DNA of 64,000 bases from Flectobacillus roseus (lineage in GTDB: Bacteria > Bacteroidota > Bacteroidia > Cytophagales > Spirosomataceae), in NCBI RefSeq assembly GCF_030056665.1, contig NZ_JASHIG010000002.1. The stretch is one strand, 5' to 3'. Positions 1 to 7,389 of the stretch are shown piece after piece. Each line of letters begins with the position of its first letter. Position 1 is the stretch's first letter. A program made the position numbers and the translations under genes. The notes beneath the pieces were generated by a model, which made no database searches, was not told the DNA's origin, and worked only from the letters and a program-made list of their open reading frames with translations.

Positions 1-397
1 CACCCGAGATAGCAGGCATTAATCCAGTAGTACTATGAACTCTATCAATTTCATTCTTCGCGTTTTGATAAAACTGTTCTTCCGACTCATCATAATAAAC
101 ATGCCCAAATCCAAAAGTACCATTAGGGCGGCTAATAGTTGGAGAAGCGTTTATAATGTCGAAGCAGTAAGGATTATGGTCAATGATTCGATATCTAAAA
201 TTTTCTATTTCATTGGCTGCTTTTAGAGAACGGTACAAGTAATACCAGAAAAAAGATTGTCCCTTTTCTTTGGCATTTTGATAGGCAATAGTGCAGTCTA
301 TTTTTACGGTTACCCCGTAAAATGGCTCTTCAAATTTTGAGAAAAAAAGGTAATGCTCCTTTCTATTCCACTCCTCAAGATTAATCAATTGTTTCAT
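1..397 (-). CDS. Chloramphenicol acetyltransferase-like protein (partial, 3' end outside window)
   Basis: The reverse strand reads open from an ATG at 397 to the window edge and gives the first 132 residues of a CAT-family acyltransferase. It resembles the N-terminal half of type A chloramphenicol acetyltransferases: a W-x-R-K-E-H segment near residue 10 (EEWNRKEHY), an acidic beta strand (VKIDCTIAY) and a helix followed by the N-E-x-x-x-F-R-Y-R-I element. The catalytic His motif (HHAVCDG in CatA) lies in the missing C-terminal part, so activity cannot be judged. Many Bacteroidota carry chromosomal CAT-like proteins not tied to resistance. It is divergent from the Crp/Fnr gene at 553 across a short AT-rich gap. 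Family assignment is confident; drug acetylation is not shown. Confidence 0.8.
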   Translation of the reverse strand, partial: MKQLINLEEWNRKEHYLFFSKFEEPFYGVTVKIDCTIAYQNAKEKGQSFFWYYLYRSLKAANEIENFRYRIIDHNPYCFDIINASPTISRPNGTFGFGHVYYDESEEQFYQNAKNEIDRVHSTTGLMPAISG

Positions 398-552
398 AGA
401 TTTTTGACTTTTCAGTTAATTAGAAAACTTCATTTGAACCAAAGTTGATGCTCATAGCTCCTTCCGTTCAGTCTTTTCTATTAACTTTGTTTTTCTTCTG
501 CAAAAATCTGAAGAAGCAAATACATTAAAAAGGACATTTGTCCCAAGGCAAG

Positions 553-1119
553 ATGTTACGAACCAATCAAAAGTTTTTAGATTACATACAAGGTATATAC
601 GACAGTCCACGAAATCAGAGTCATATTTTTCAAAAATCTTTTCAAAAAGGTCAAAAACTACTTTTCCAGCACCAAACCACTCCTAATGTCCTCCTGATTC
701 AAAGTGGTATTACAAAATGTTTTTTTAACGAAGAAAATGATAAAGAATTTATTGTAGAGTTTTTGGGAAAAGGTGAAATCGTTGGAGAAATTGAGAGTAT
801 CAGACAGATGCCTTGTTTGTGTAGCGTAGAAGCTATCACCGATGTTTCAGCACTTGTGATTCCTAGTCCTTATTTTCAAGAATTATTGGGGCAAGATTTG
901 CAACTAAACAAATTATTACTTGAAGCCTTTGCCGAAAGAATTGTGAATACATCAAGTAGGGCGGCGTTTCAACAATTATACACGGTAGAACACAGTCTAT
1001 CAAAGCTACTGGAACTTCAACAAAAGCAAGAAATTCAACTTTCAAAGGAGGAAATGGCTGCCTATTTGGGCATTTCGGTACGGAGTCTTAATCGGAGTTT
1101 AAAAAACATGAATGTATAA
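553..1119 (+). CDS. Crp/Fnr family transcriptional regulator
   Basis: This is a cyclic-nucleotide-binding-domain regulator of about 188 residues. The N-terminal half is a beta-roll (F-Q-K-G-Q-K-L, L-L-I-Q-S-G-I-T-K, V-E-F-L-G-K-G-E-I-V-G-E-I-E), followed by a long dimer helix and a short C-terminal helix-turn-helix (LSKEEMAAYLGISVRSLNRS). The ATG at 553 is taken as start; an in-frame TTG at 538 with an AAAAAGGA stretch before it is a real alternative and would add five residues. Four-Cys Fe-S motifs of true FNR are absent, so the ligand is unknown. It faces the CAT-like gene across about 155 bp and may act there, which is inference from position only. Confidence 0.85.
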   Translation: MLRTNQKFLDYIQGIYDSPRNQSHIFQKSFQKGQKLLFQHQTTPNVLLIQSGITKCFFNEENDKEFIVEFLGKGEIVGEIESIRQMPCLCSVEAITDVSALVIPSPYFQELLGQDLQLNKLLLEAFAERIVNTSSRAAFQQLYTVEHSLSKLLELQQKQEIQLSKEEMAAYLGISVRSLNRSLKNMNV

Positions 1120-1221
1120 AATGAGTTTAGATTACCAATTTTTGCTTAATTTTCATTTTATTTGCAAGTAAAAATATCACCTCGCTTTATAATCACACCA
1201 AACCAATTATTCAACCTATAA

Positions 1222-1797
1222 ATGTGTAAAAACCTTATTAGTCTGAAGAAATCCGTATTCATTATACTTCTACTTTTAGTCAATCACTTCAATATTTATT
1301 CGCAAGATAAATTTTCATTTGGTTTTTCTGGCGTCTATAATTTTCCGCTCAATAGCGTCGGGATTGGATTAAGAGCACAAGTGCCAATAATTCCAAAAGT
1401 ATTTGTGGTACCACAACTTAAGTATTTCCCATCTTTTAATACTATTCATGAATTATATGGTGGCATCAATGTGCATTATGCATTAGTAGAAGGTAATATA
1501 CGTCCAGATGGATTTAAACGCTCCATAGATCCAGAAATACCCATGATTTATCTCGCTGTGGGCGCACAATACAACCGATGGATAAATTATGTTGAGACTC
1601 AACAGTCCAACTCAAAACCTAACAATTTTCTACCAGAAGTTGGCTTAGGAACTAGCATTGGCAATTATCCTGTTAGACTTTTTGCCGAGGTTAAGTATAA
1701 TATTCTTTGGAAAGAAAGTTATGGCGAGGTTGGTTTGATGTTTTGTCCAGCCTACTTCCGTACCAAAAGTAAAACCAATTGTCCTACCTTTTATTAA
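1222..1797 (+). CDS. Predicted small outer-membrane beta-barrel protein, unknown function
   Basis: The 191-residue protein starts with a basic tip and a hydrophobic signal peptide (VFIILLLLVNHF, cleavage probably after IYSQ). It continues with alternating hydrophobic/aromatic strands (FSFGFSGVYNF, GIGLRAQVPI, VFVVPQLKYF, PVRLFAEVKYNILW), typical of an outer-membrane barrel with few strands. I recognise no named family. It ends 6 bp before the lipoprotein gene at 1804, so the two are probably co-transcribed and may act together at the envelope. Confidence is high that it is a real exported protein, low on role. Confidence 0.7.
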   Translation: MCKNLISLKKSVFIILLLLVNHFNIYSQDKFSFGFSGVYNFPLNSVGIGLRAQVPIIPKVFVVPQLKYFPSFNTIHELYGGINVHYALVEGNIRPDGFKRSIDPEIPMIYLAVGAQYNRWINYVETQQSNSKPNNFLPEVGLGTSIGNYPVRLFAEVKYNILWKESYGEVGLMFCPAYFRTKSKTNCPTFY

Positions 1798-1803
1798 TTT
1801 TTT

Positions 1804-2784
1804 ATGATGCAGTTACTACTTCACACTTGCCAAAAAGCTTTAAGAACAATCGTAATTTTATCAATATTTTCAAGTTGTTCAAAGGAACGATATGAGGTCA
1901 TTATTAAAGAAGATGTTCAACCTCCAGTAGTTGAAAAAGCAATATTCAAACCTTCTACAGAAAATCCTCTTTCGACAAAAATTGAAGCACCTTTTCAGAA
2001 AACCATTAATAATCCTAATGACCTAAACTTTACTACTACCAAGGGGACTATTGTAAAAGGGAGTGTCAGTGACTTTGTGTTTGAATCAGGAAGCTGGGAC
2101 CGTGTTGAGCTACCGATCAACCTACAAATCAAGGAATTGTACACCATTAAAGATATGATTTTGAATGGAAAATCAACTACCTCAAATGGTAAATTACTCA
2201 CTACTGGTGGGCAAATCGAGATTAGAGCGACAAAAGATGGGAAAAAACTCCAATTAGCATCATACAGTCAATTTTCAATTAAAGTACCTACCAATAATCC
2301 TGATCCAGAAATGAAAATCTTTTTTGGAGAAGAATTGGCTAGTGGAGATGTAAACTGGCAACTCGCCACGATGCAGGATAAATTTGTAGGTTTAAAAGAT
2401 TCCTCAAAAAGTGCATTAGTTGCCTTAGAACAGCTCTATCAATTATTGCCTAGTAAAATTGGTTGGATAAACATTGATAAGTTTCCTAGAGAATCTACTA
2501 ACTTAACTACAATTACGCTGACTTCAGAGTACCCTGCGATTGAGAATATTATTTGTTATTTATATTTTGATCGACTCAAATCGATTCTACAATATTCCAG
2601 CAATGGAAAACCTAGTAATCTTCCAGAAGGAGAACACATTAATCTAATTTGTATAGGTATTACCGAAAAAAACGAAGTATATACCTTCATCAAAGAGTTT
2701 AACTTAGAAGCAAATCAGGTAATACAAGTAAAATTAGAAAAATCTAGTTTAGAAGAATTAATGAAGTATCTCTCAGGCTTGTAG
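1804..2784 (+). CDS. Predicted lipoprotein, unknown function
   Basis: This 326-residue protein has a type II signal peptide ending in a lipobox (SIFSSC, lipidated Cys25) followed by S-K-E-R. The mature part has a proline-rich linker and a region rich in beta strands (residues about 65-185: T-T-T-K-G-T-I-V-K-G, G-G-Q-I-E-I-R-A-T-K-D-G-K-K-L). The strand/turn pattern resembles the ZU5-like or carboxypeptidase-regulatory-like modules of Bacteroidota surface lipoproteins, but I cannot name a family. It follows the barrel gene by 6 bp, so an operon is likely. The minus-strand thiD converges on it from 2959. Confidence 0.65.
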   Translation: MMQLLLHTCQKALRTIVILSIFSSCSKERYEVIIKEDVQPPVVEKAIFKPSTENPLSTKIEAPFQKTINNPNDLNFTTTKGTIVKGSVSDFVFESGSWDRVELPINLQIKELYTIKDMILNGKSTTSNGKLLTTGGQIEIRATKDGKKLQLASYSQFSIKVPTNNPDPEMKIFFGEELASGDVNWQLATMQDKFVGLKDSSKSALVALEQLYQLLPSKIGWINIDKFPRESTNLTTITLTSEYPAIENIICYLYFDRLKSILQYSSNGKPSNLPEGEHINLICIGITEKNEVYTFIKEFNLEANQVIQVKLEKSSLEELMKYLSGL

Positions 2785-2804
2785 TTTGTACTATGGTGTA
2801 TTCC

Positions 2805-2938
2805 AAATGTAGTGATTGAGGGGTTTAGCGATTAATTTAAAATCTGATTCTATTGTTTAGATACCTTGCGTATCCACTTAAAAATATAGAACCCAAAATA
2901 ATCACTCACTCGCTCAATCACCACTCACTCAATTAAAA
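2805..2938. repeat. D-type inverted-repeat element (copy D1, degenerate)
   Basis: In the convergent gap between the lipoprotein gene and thiD the left part reads GTGATTGAGGGGTTTAGCG. The right part, read on the other strand, gives TGATTGAGCGAGTGAGTGA followed by TTATTTTGGG. The arms match imperfectly. Similar arms bracket 47384-47668, so this may be a second copy of a short intergenic family. No coding capacity is seen. Confidence 0.35.
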
Positions 2939-2958
2939 ATGCGTGATATTTATCCTCA

Positions 2959-3753
2959 TCAAATATGCTTCAAAGGGCCATTTCCTCCTCCTAACTGATA
3001 ATCTTTTCCTCCTTCGATGGACTTAATTACGTATTCTGTAGCCCGTTCGACTGCGTATTCTACACTAAATCCTTGTGCTAAGTTTACTGCGATCGCCGAC
3101 GATAATGTGCAACCTGTTCCGTGAGTATTGTTTGAATTTACTTTTTTATGATCTAAAAAGAAGATTTCCCCAGTAGATTTGACCAGACAATCTGACAATA
3201 CTTCCTCTTCCAAATGACCGCCTTTTAGCAAAACACTCTTAGCACCAAATTTCAAAAGCTCCTTAGCAGCTTCAGGCATTTGGTCTTTTTCTTTGATTTC
3301 TTTGCCTAATAACCAACTAGCTTCTGTAAGGTTGGGTGTTAGCACAGTGACCAAAGGAAAAAGTTGCTCTATCATCAATTGTATACCTTCTTCGTCCAGT
3401 AATGGATGTCCGCTGGATGATAAAAACACAGGATCGAGTACGATTGGGATTTTAGGAAACTGACTTAATATATCGATGACTTCCTTTACAATCTCAAATC
3501 GGTGTAGCATACCGATTTTGATAGCAAGAGGTTTTATATCTGTTAAAATTGCCTCTACCTGTTCTCTTACTGCCTGTGCTGGTACAGGATAAATACCGCT
3601 AACGCCTAGGGTATTCTGAACTGTAATGGCAGTAATCGCCGTACAGGCATATCCACCCAAGGCAGCAATGGTAATCAAATCGGCCTGAATTCCTGCGCCA
3701 GAAGATGGGTCAGAACCAGCAATGCTTAAAACAGGAAAGTACGTTTTCTTCAT
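2959..3753 (-). CDS. thiD: Hydroxymethylpyrimidine/phosphomethylpyrimidine kinase ThiD
   Basis: The protein phosphorylates 4-amino-5-hydroxymethyl-2-methylpyrimidine and its monophosphate to HMP-PP for thiamine synthesis or salvage. At 264 residues it matches the usual ThiD length. The substrate-binding motif AGSDPSSGAGIQADL is at residues 12-26, G-G-Y-A-C-T-A-I-T-A-I-T-V-Q-N-T follows, and the C-terminal anion-hole motif THGTGCTLSSAIA is at about 211-223, as in ribokinase-fold kinases. It stands alone: no other thiamine gene is adjacent. I see no convincing TPP riboswitch in the 240 bp upstream. Confidence 0.95.
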   Translation of the reverse strand: MKKTYFPVLSIAGSDPSSGAGIQADLITIAALGGYACTAITAITVQNTLGVSGIYPVPAQAVREQVEAILTDIKPLAIKIGMLHRFEIVKEVIDILSQFPKIPIVLDPVFLSSSGHPLLDEEGIQLMIEQLFPLVTVLTPNLTEASWLLGKEIKEKDQMPEAAKELLKFGAKSVLLKGGHLEEEVLSDCLVKSTGEIFFLDHKKVNSNNTHGTGCTLSSAIAVNLAQGFSVEYAVERATEYVIKSIEGGKDYQLGGGNGPLKHI

Positions 3754-3994
3754 AACAACAAATATACAAATTGCCTACACAGCATAAGACACAATCTTCA
3801 TACTAATTGTTTCCGATGGTTTTACTTTCTAGGAAAATTTATTTTTGTTGTCGCTATTTTACTAATTCTTGTGTAAGAGGTGATTAGAATATCCTTTATT
3901 TGGGACAAATAGATTGCATTGTTTCGAGCGTCTTATCTTGATTTTTGAATCTGTAACCTTATATTGTAGTTTTATAACTTGCGATCCCGAGACC

Positions 3995-4522
3995 TTAAAG
4001 TGGAAGCCTATTCTTCGAAGCTACCTGAACAAATAGTGCTGAGATGAGAGGAAGTTTTTTAAAATTAGTAGGCTGAAATAAATCCATCCGCCAATCAAGT
4101 TTTTCTATGACTGCAATTAATTGAGGGTTAGAGGAAAAACTTTTTTTGATATTATGCCTTGTCAATGGCTTTATATCACCATAGGCGCCATCGCTGAAGT
4201 AATAAGAAAAAGAACTTAAATCTGTAGCATTTTGTACTCTGTAAACCCAAAGTCCTTCTGTCGAAACGACTTCATACGTTCTATTTTCTGTAAAACGCCA
4301 TTGTCTTCCGTTTAATTTATACCCGAAGGCATTTTCAGAAGAGTATATGGTTTTGGCACCCTGATTTTTTAGACTAACGGTAGCTAATCGCTCTTGAATT
4401 TTTGAGTTTTCTGGTCTAAAGGCTTTATTCTCAATAAAATCCTCAGCTGTCAAAAACACACCATCTTGGGCTTGTGAGGTAAGCGATATGAGTAAAAAAA
4501 GTAGCGTATAAATTTGATTCAT
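3995..4522 (-). CDS. Small secreted protein, unknown function
   Basis: The protein has 175 residues from the ATG at 4522; a longer start at 4543 would place seven polar residues ahead of the signal peptide. The N-terminus MNQIYTLLFLLISLTSQAQ is a clear Sec signal with cleavage after AQA or QA-Q. The mature part is rich in aromatic residues (YKLNGRQWRF, YEVVSTEGLWVYRV, SYYFSDGAYGDIKPL) and looks like a compact beta-rich periplasmic domain. No family is recognised. It is monocistronic, between thiD and the phosphonate locus, with the B1 repeat on its upstream side. Confidence 0.65.
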   Translation of the reverse strand: MNQIYTLLFLLISLTSQAQDGVFLTAEDFIENKAFRPENSKIQERLATVSLKNQGAKTIYSSENAFGYKLNGRQWRFTENRTYEVVSTEGLWVYRVQNATDLSSFSYYFSDGAYGDIKPLTRHNIKKSFSSNPQLIAVIEKLDWRMDLFQPTNFKKLPLISALFVQVASKNRLPL

Positions 4523-4749
4523 GGTTCTGAAATTTGTTTTCACAAAGGTGAAAATCCAAACTCAACCCATGATTAACGAAAGATTAATTGAATATTAAAT
4601 GAGACTTGAAAATCGAAAGACTTGGTAATGATTTGGTAATATTGAGTAGTGAGCTGTTATTTGTTAGGAGTATATCTGTTATCACCAATAACTAGTTTAA
4701 GACTTAGTTTTGGCCTTATTTATTAACAGTTTTAAAACTGAATCAACAA

Positions 4750-4908
4750 CTAGTCCATGTACGAAGGATTTTAAAAATGTCTATTTCGGATGTCGGAGAT
4801 AGGAAGTGTAATCTTTTATATTTTGTAAAAAATAAAGGTCTTTTACATTATTTCCGAAATCAAAAATCCCAAATCCGCCATAGTTGGAAATCCTTCGTAC
4901 AGTTCTAA
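4750..4908 (-). repeat. B-type MITE-like inverted-repeat element, copy B1
   Basis: This is a 159-bp non-coding element bounded by GTACGAAGGATT at 4759 and its reverse complement ending at 4900. Outer ends are CTAG and CTAA. Read on the minus strand, the interior matches the other B copies (GGATTTGGGATTTTTGATTTC, an A/T-rich middle, then CCGACATCCGAAATAGAC). No flanking direct repeat is left, so this is probably an older copy. It lies just beyond the 3' end of the FAD oxidase gene. Confidence 0.8.
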
Positions 4909-4941
4909 ATTGTTGTCGATAATTGAATCATTTGGTATTTT

Positions 4942-6096
4942 CTACTGAGAAAAAACCTCCTTAATCCTCTTTTCTGCATAGCCAGGTGAAGTAGTCATAC
5001 CCTTCCCTCCGATTCCTGTGGCAATATAAATTTTGTTATCAAGTTGATGCTCATAGATACCACCATCAGCCGTTTGCGAATAATAACCAGCCCAATAATT
5101 TTGAATATTCCAATTAGGGAGTTTCATGATACGCTGTGCTTCTTTTAATATCAGTTGATTAATGTCCATATCAATACCAAAATCATGCGAGGCATTTTCA
5201 TTCACTCCTGCATACTCATGCGAATCACCAATGATAATCGAACCATTGAATGCCTGTTTGAAAAGAATGTGGATTCCCCAAGCGTTATAAGGCTTTTGCC
5301 ACTCTGGTTGTGAAATTTGAGGATATGAAGCACAAGATTTGAAACTATCATACCGACGAATACTTAGTCCTGACAAGATATTACCTTTTATTTGAACATC
5401 TTTCAAAGGATAGGTCGACATCATATTGAGCTTGCTTACCTTCATGCCACTGTTTTCAAACAAGGTTGGAAACAACGCTTTGAAATCTCGACCATTACAA
5501 ATGGCGACTTTCTCTGCATAAAATTTCTCTCCTTTAGCACTCACGACTTCACAGATTCCATTTTTGATTTGACAGTCTACGATGGTAGTATTATTTACAA
5601 AATCCAAATTCCATTTTTTGATGAGAATTTCACGCACACGGTGCACCATCGTTCGGGGTTCTACAGAAAATTCATTCGGAAAAAATAACCCTAGCTTGTA
5701 ATACTCGTTTTGTAACATGGGCATACGCTCGAAACAAACTTTTCTGTTCATGAGCTCACAAGCATATCCTCTGATTTTGAATAATGCACGTGCCTCCTCC
5801 AACAACTTTGCCTCATCATCATCCGAAGCAAAATAGTACGAACCATTTTTGCGAGCAGTAATATCTGTCAAATCTTGTAAACTTTGGTAAATTTCCAAAG
5901 AACGACGACCATATTCAAACCAAGTATCAAGTGCTTGTCCAGAGGGTACTACTTGTCCAAAATTTCTCACAGTGGCTTCCATCGGCTCTGAGTCTTTTTC
6001 AATCATCAGTACCGATTTACCCATTTGTAAAGCATGGTAGGCATGGAAAGTCCCAAGGTTTCCTGCTCCTACTACAATCAAATCATATTTTTTCAT
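4942..6096 (-). CDS. TIGR03364-type FAD-dependent oxidase of phosphonate catabolism (PbfD/HpnW-like)
   Basis: This is a 384-residue flavoprotein of the DAO superfamily. The FAD dinucleotide-binding motif VVGAGNLGTFHAYHAL is at residues 8-23, with the acidic E34 that binds the FAD ribose. The family signatures VRNFGQVVPSGQ (about 43-54) and GIGGKGMTTSPGYAEK near the C-terminus are present. TIGR03364 proteins recur in phosphonate gene clusters and, as I recall the literature, oxidise 2-aminoethylphosphonate or its N-methyl/hydroxy derivatives to phosphonoacetaldehyde. The next gene upstream is a PhnX-like hydrolase that would consume that product, which supports the call. The exact amine substrate here is unknown. 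The 294-bp gap between the two genes contains a nested pair of repeats. Confidence 0.88.
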   Translation of the reverse strand: MKKYDLIVVGAGNLGTFHAYHALQMGKSVLMIEKDSEPMEATVRNFGQVVPSGQALDTWFEYGRRSLEIYQSLQDLTDITARKNGSYYFASDDDEAKLLEEARALFKIRGYACELMNRKVCFERMPMLQNEYYKLGLFFPNEFSVEPRTMVHRVREILIKKWNLDFVNNTTIVDCQIKNGICEVVSAKGEKFYAEKVAICNGRDFKALFPTLFENSGMKVSKLNMMSTYPLKDVQIKGNILSGLSIRRYDSFKSCASYPQISQPEWQKPYNAWGIHILFKQAFNGSIIIGDSHEYAGVNENASHDFGIDMDINQLILKEAQRIMKLPNWNIQNYWAGYYSQTADGGIYEHQLDNKIYIATGIGGKGMTTSPGYAEKRIKEVFSQ

Positions 6097-6111
6097 TGGT
6101 TATAATTTTAG

Positions 6112-6368
6112 GGGCAATAGGAGTGTTGAATTATGAATTAGTGCTGTACGAAGGATTTCAAACTATTGCAGATTTGGGATTTCTGATTTCGGAAATAAAG
6201 TAATATACCTTTATTTTTTACATAAAAGAAGATTATACTTCCGAAATCCGATATCCGAAATAAACAGTTTTCATAATCCTTCGTACAATACTAGTTATGA
6301 ATGTAAAATATTGATAACCATAATTTTACATTCACAATTCACCACTCACAATTCAGCATTAATACTTA
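6112..6368. repeat. C-type inverted-repeat element interrupted by B2 (copy C0)
   Basis: With B2 and one 7-bp duplicate removed, the left part (GTGTTGAATTATGAATG) joins to a right part whose reverse complement begins TAAGTATTAATGCTGAATTG. The result is a near-palindromic element of about 95 bp. Related copies are at 24121, 46690 and 53554. The left outer end is degenerate, so the left boundary is approximate. Confidence 0.6.
6138..6294 (+). repeat. B-type MITE-like element, copy B2, with 7-bp target duplication
   Basis: This is a 157-bp element with ends TTAGTGCTGTACGAAGGATT and, on the other strand at the right end, CTAGTATTGTACGAAGGATT. It is flanked on both sides by TTATGAA (6131-6137 and 6295-6301), an exact 7-bp direct repeat consistent with insertion. 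It lies inside a C-type repeat between the oxidase and the PhnX-like gene. There is no coding capacity; any transposase must act in trans. Confidence 0.85.
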
Positions 6369-6390
6369 TCTGCCTCTCAAGTTTTCTCTA

Positions 6391-7131
6391 TTACGATACA
6401 AGGCTCTTTTCTGAAATCTCTTCGATGATTGGTTTCAAGGCCAATAGATTTGGCAATAAGCCATCATTTCTATGGATATTTAATTGGCTACGTGTATGTG
6501 TACCGTTAGTTACACCCAAAGACAAACGTACACCAGCACGCAATCCTGACTTGAGGTCAGATGGAGTGTCTCCAATATTAATTACACGTTGTGGATCCTT
6601 TACACCTAATACCTCCATGGCTTTCTGAATCATGTACGGTTCTGGACGACCTTTAAGTACATCGTCTGGTGTAATAGAAACATTGATTATGCCTGTTCCG
6701 TCACTTTTGTAATGTTGGTCAAGACCTTTGAGCCAGCCTAATTTTCCCAAGATAATATTGGCAACTTTTCTATAGAAACCAGTTGTTAATGCAATTTTTA
6801 TATCCTGAGTTTTCAGATATTCGAAGATTTCTAAGCATCCTTCAGTTGGGAAAATATCATGTTCCAAATAATGATCCTCCAAAATCGAGCAAAACTCTGT
6901 GTACGATATATCTATATACTCCGACAATTCTGGATGCTTTTCACCCAATAATTCTACCCACAACATCTCAAAAACTTGTCGCTTGGCATAACCTTGTAAG
7001 GCCAAAACTCGCTCAGGCGTTACACTCAATCCTGTACGGGCTGCCGCTTGCATAAAGCATACTTCTACCTCATGGCGGTCGGTAACTGTAGTTCCTGCCA
7101 TATCAAAAACGACTAACTCAATAGGTTTCAT
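6391..7131 (-). CDS. PhnX-like phosphonatase (HAD superfamily phosphonoacetaldehyde hydrolase type)
   Basis: This is a 246-residue HAD hydrolase of the TIGR03351 phosphonatase-like type. Motif I is FDMAGTTV with nucleophile Asp10; as in PhnX the position after the first Asp is followed by A-G-T. The cap segment LQGYAKRQV places Lys50 where PhnX has its Schiff-base lysine (PhnX: MGLLKIDHV). Motif II is ALTTGF, motif III lies in LKGRPEP and motif IV is GDTPSD. The expected reaction is phosphonoacetaldehyde to acetaldehyde plus phosphate, the step after the FAD oxidase downstream. It is shorter than classical PhnX (about 265), and a related substrate is possible. It is probably expressed from the divergent promoter region 7132-7389. 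Confidence 0.85.
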   Translation of the reverse strand: MKPIELVVFDMAGTTVTDRHEVEVCFMQAAARTGLSVTPERVLALQGYAKRQVFEMLWVELLGEKHPELSEYIDISYTEFCSILEDHYLEHDIFPTEGCLEIFEYLKTQDIKIALTTGFYRKVANIILGKLGWLKGLDQHYKSDGTGIINVSITPDDVLKGRPEPYMIQKAMEVLGVKDPQRVINIGDTPSDLKSGLRAGVRLSLGVTNGTHTRSQLNIHRNDGLLPNLLALKPIIEEISEKSLVS

Positions 7132-7389
7132 AAGAGACGAATATTTTATTATTAACTAGAAACATCTATCAGAATGGCGGTGCCATGTCTGTACTTCAAA
7201 GGTAACAAGAGTACTTTTAAGCAAATATTAAATGTCCGTTAAGCCTAATTAATAGACTGAATTACAAGAAGTTTTATTTGTATCCTTGTCAAAAAAAGTT
7301 CTTGGCTTACAAGAAATTTTTCTGATAGTCAATTTGATCTATCACCTGAACTTTCGTAACATAATACTTTATTAAATATCTCATTTTTC
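7132..7389. promoter_or_regulatory. Divergent intergenic region of the phosphonate locus
   Basis: These 258 bp separate the minus-strand catabolic pair from the plus-strand membrane/SusCD block, so both outgoing promoters should lie here. It is AT-rich. It contains the near-repeat ACAAGAAGTTTT (7264) and ACAAGAAATTTT (7311) and a TTTGTATCCTTG stretch at about 7277. I could not identify a convincing Pho box or an exact TAnnTTTG element. Confidence 0.4.

Noticed and set aside
3754..3994. TPP riboswitch upstream of thiD
   Set aside because: The conserved THI-box segments (CUGAGA, ACCUGAUC-like) are not present in the leader.
6311..6628. 105-codon plus-strand frame
   Set aside because: It starts in repeat DNA and is antisense to the 3' part of the PhnX-like gene.
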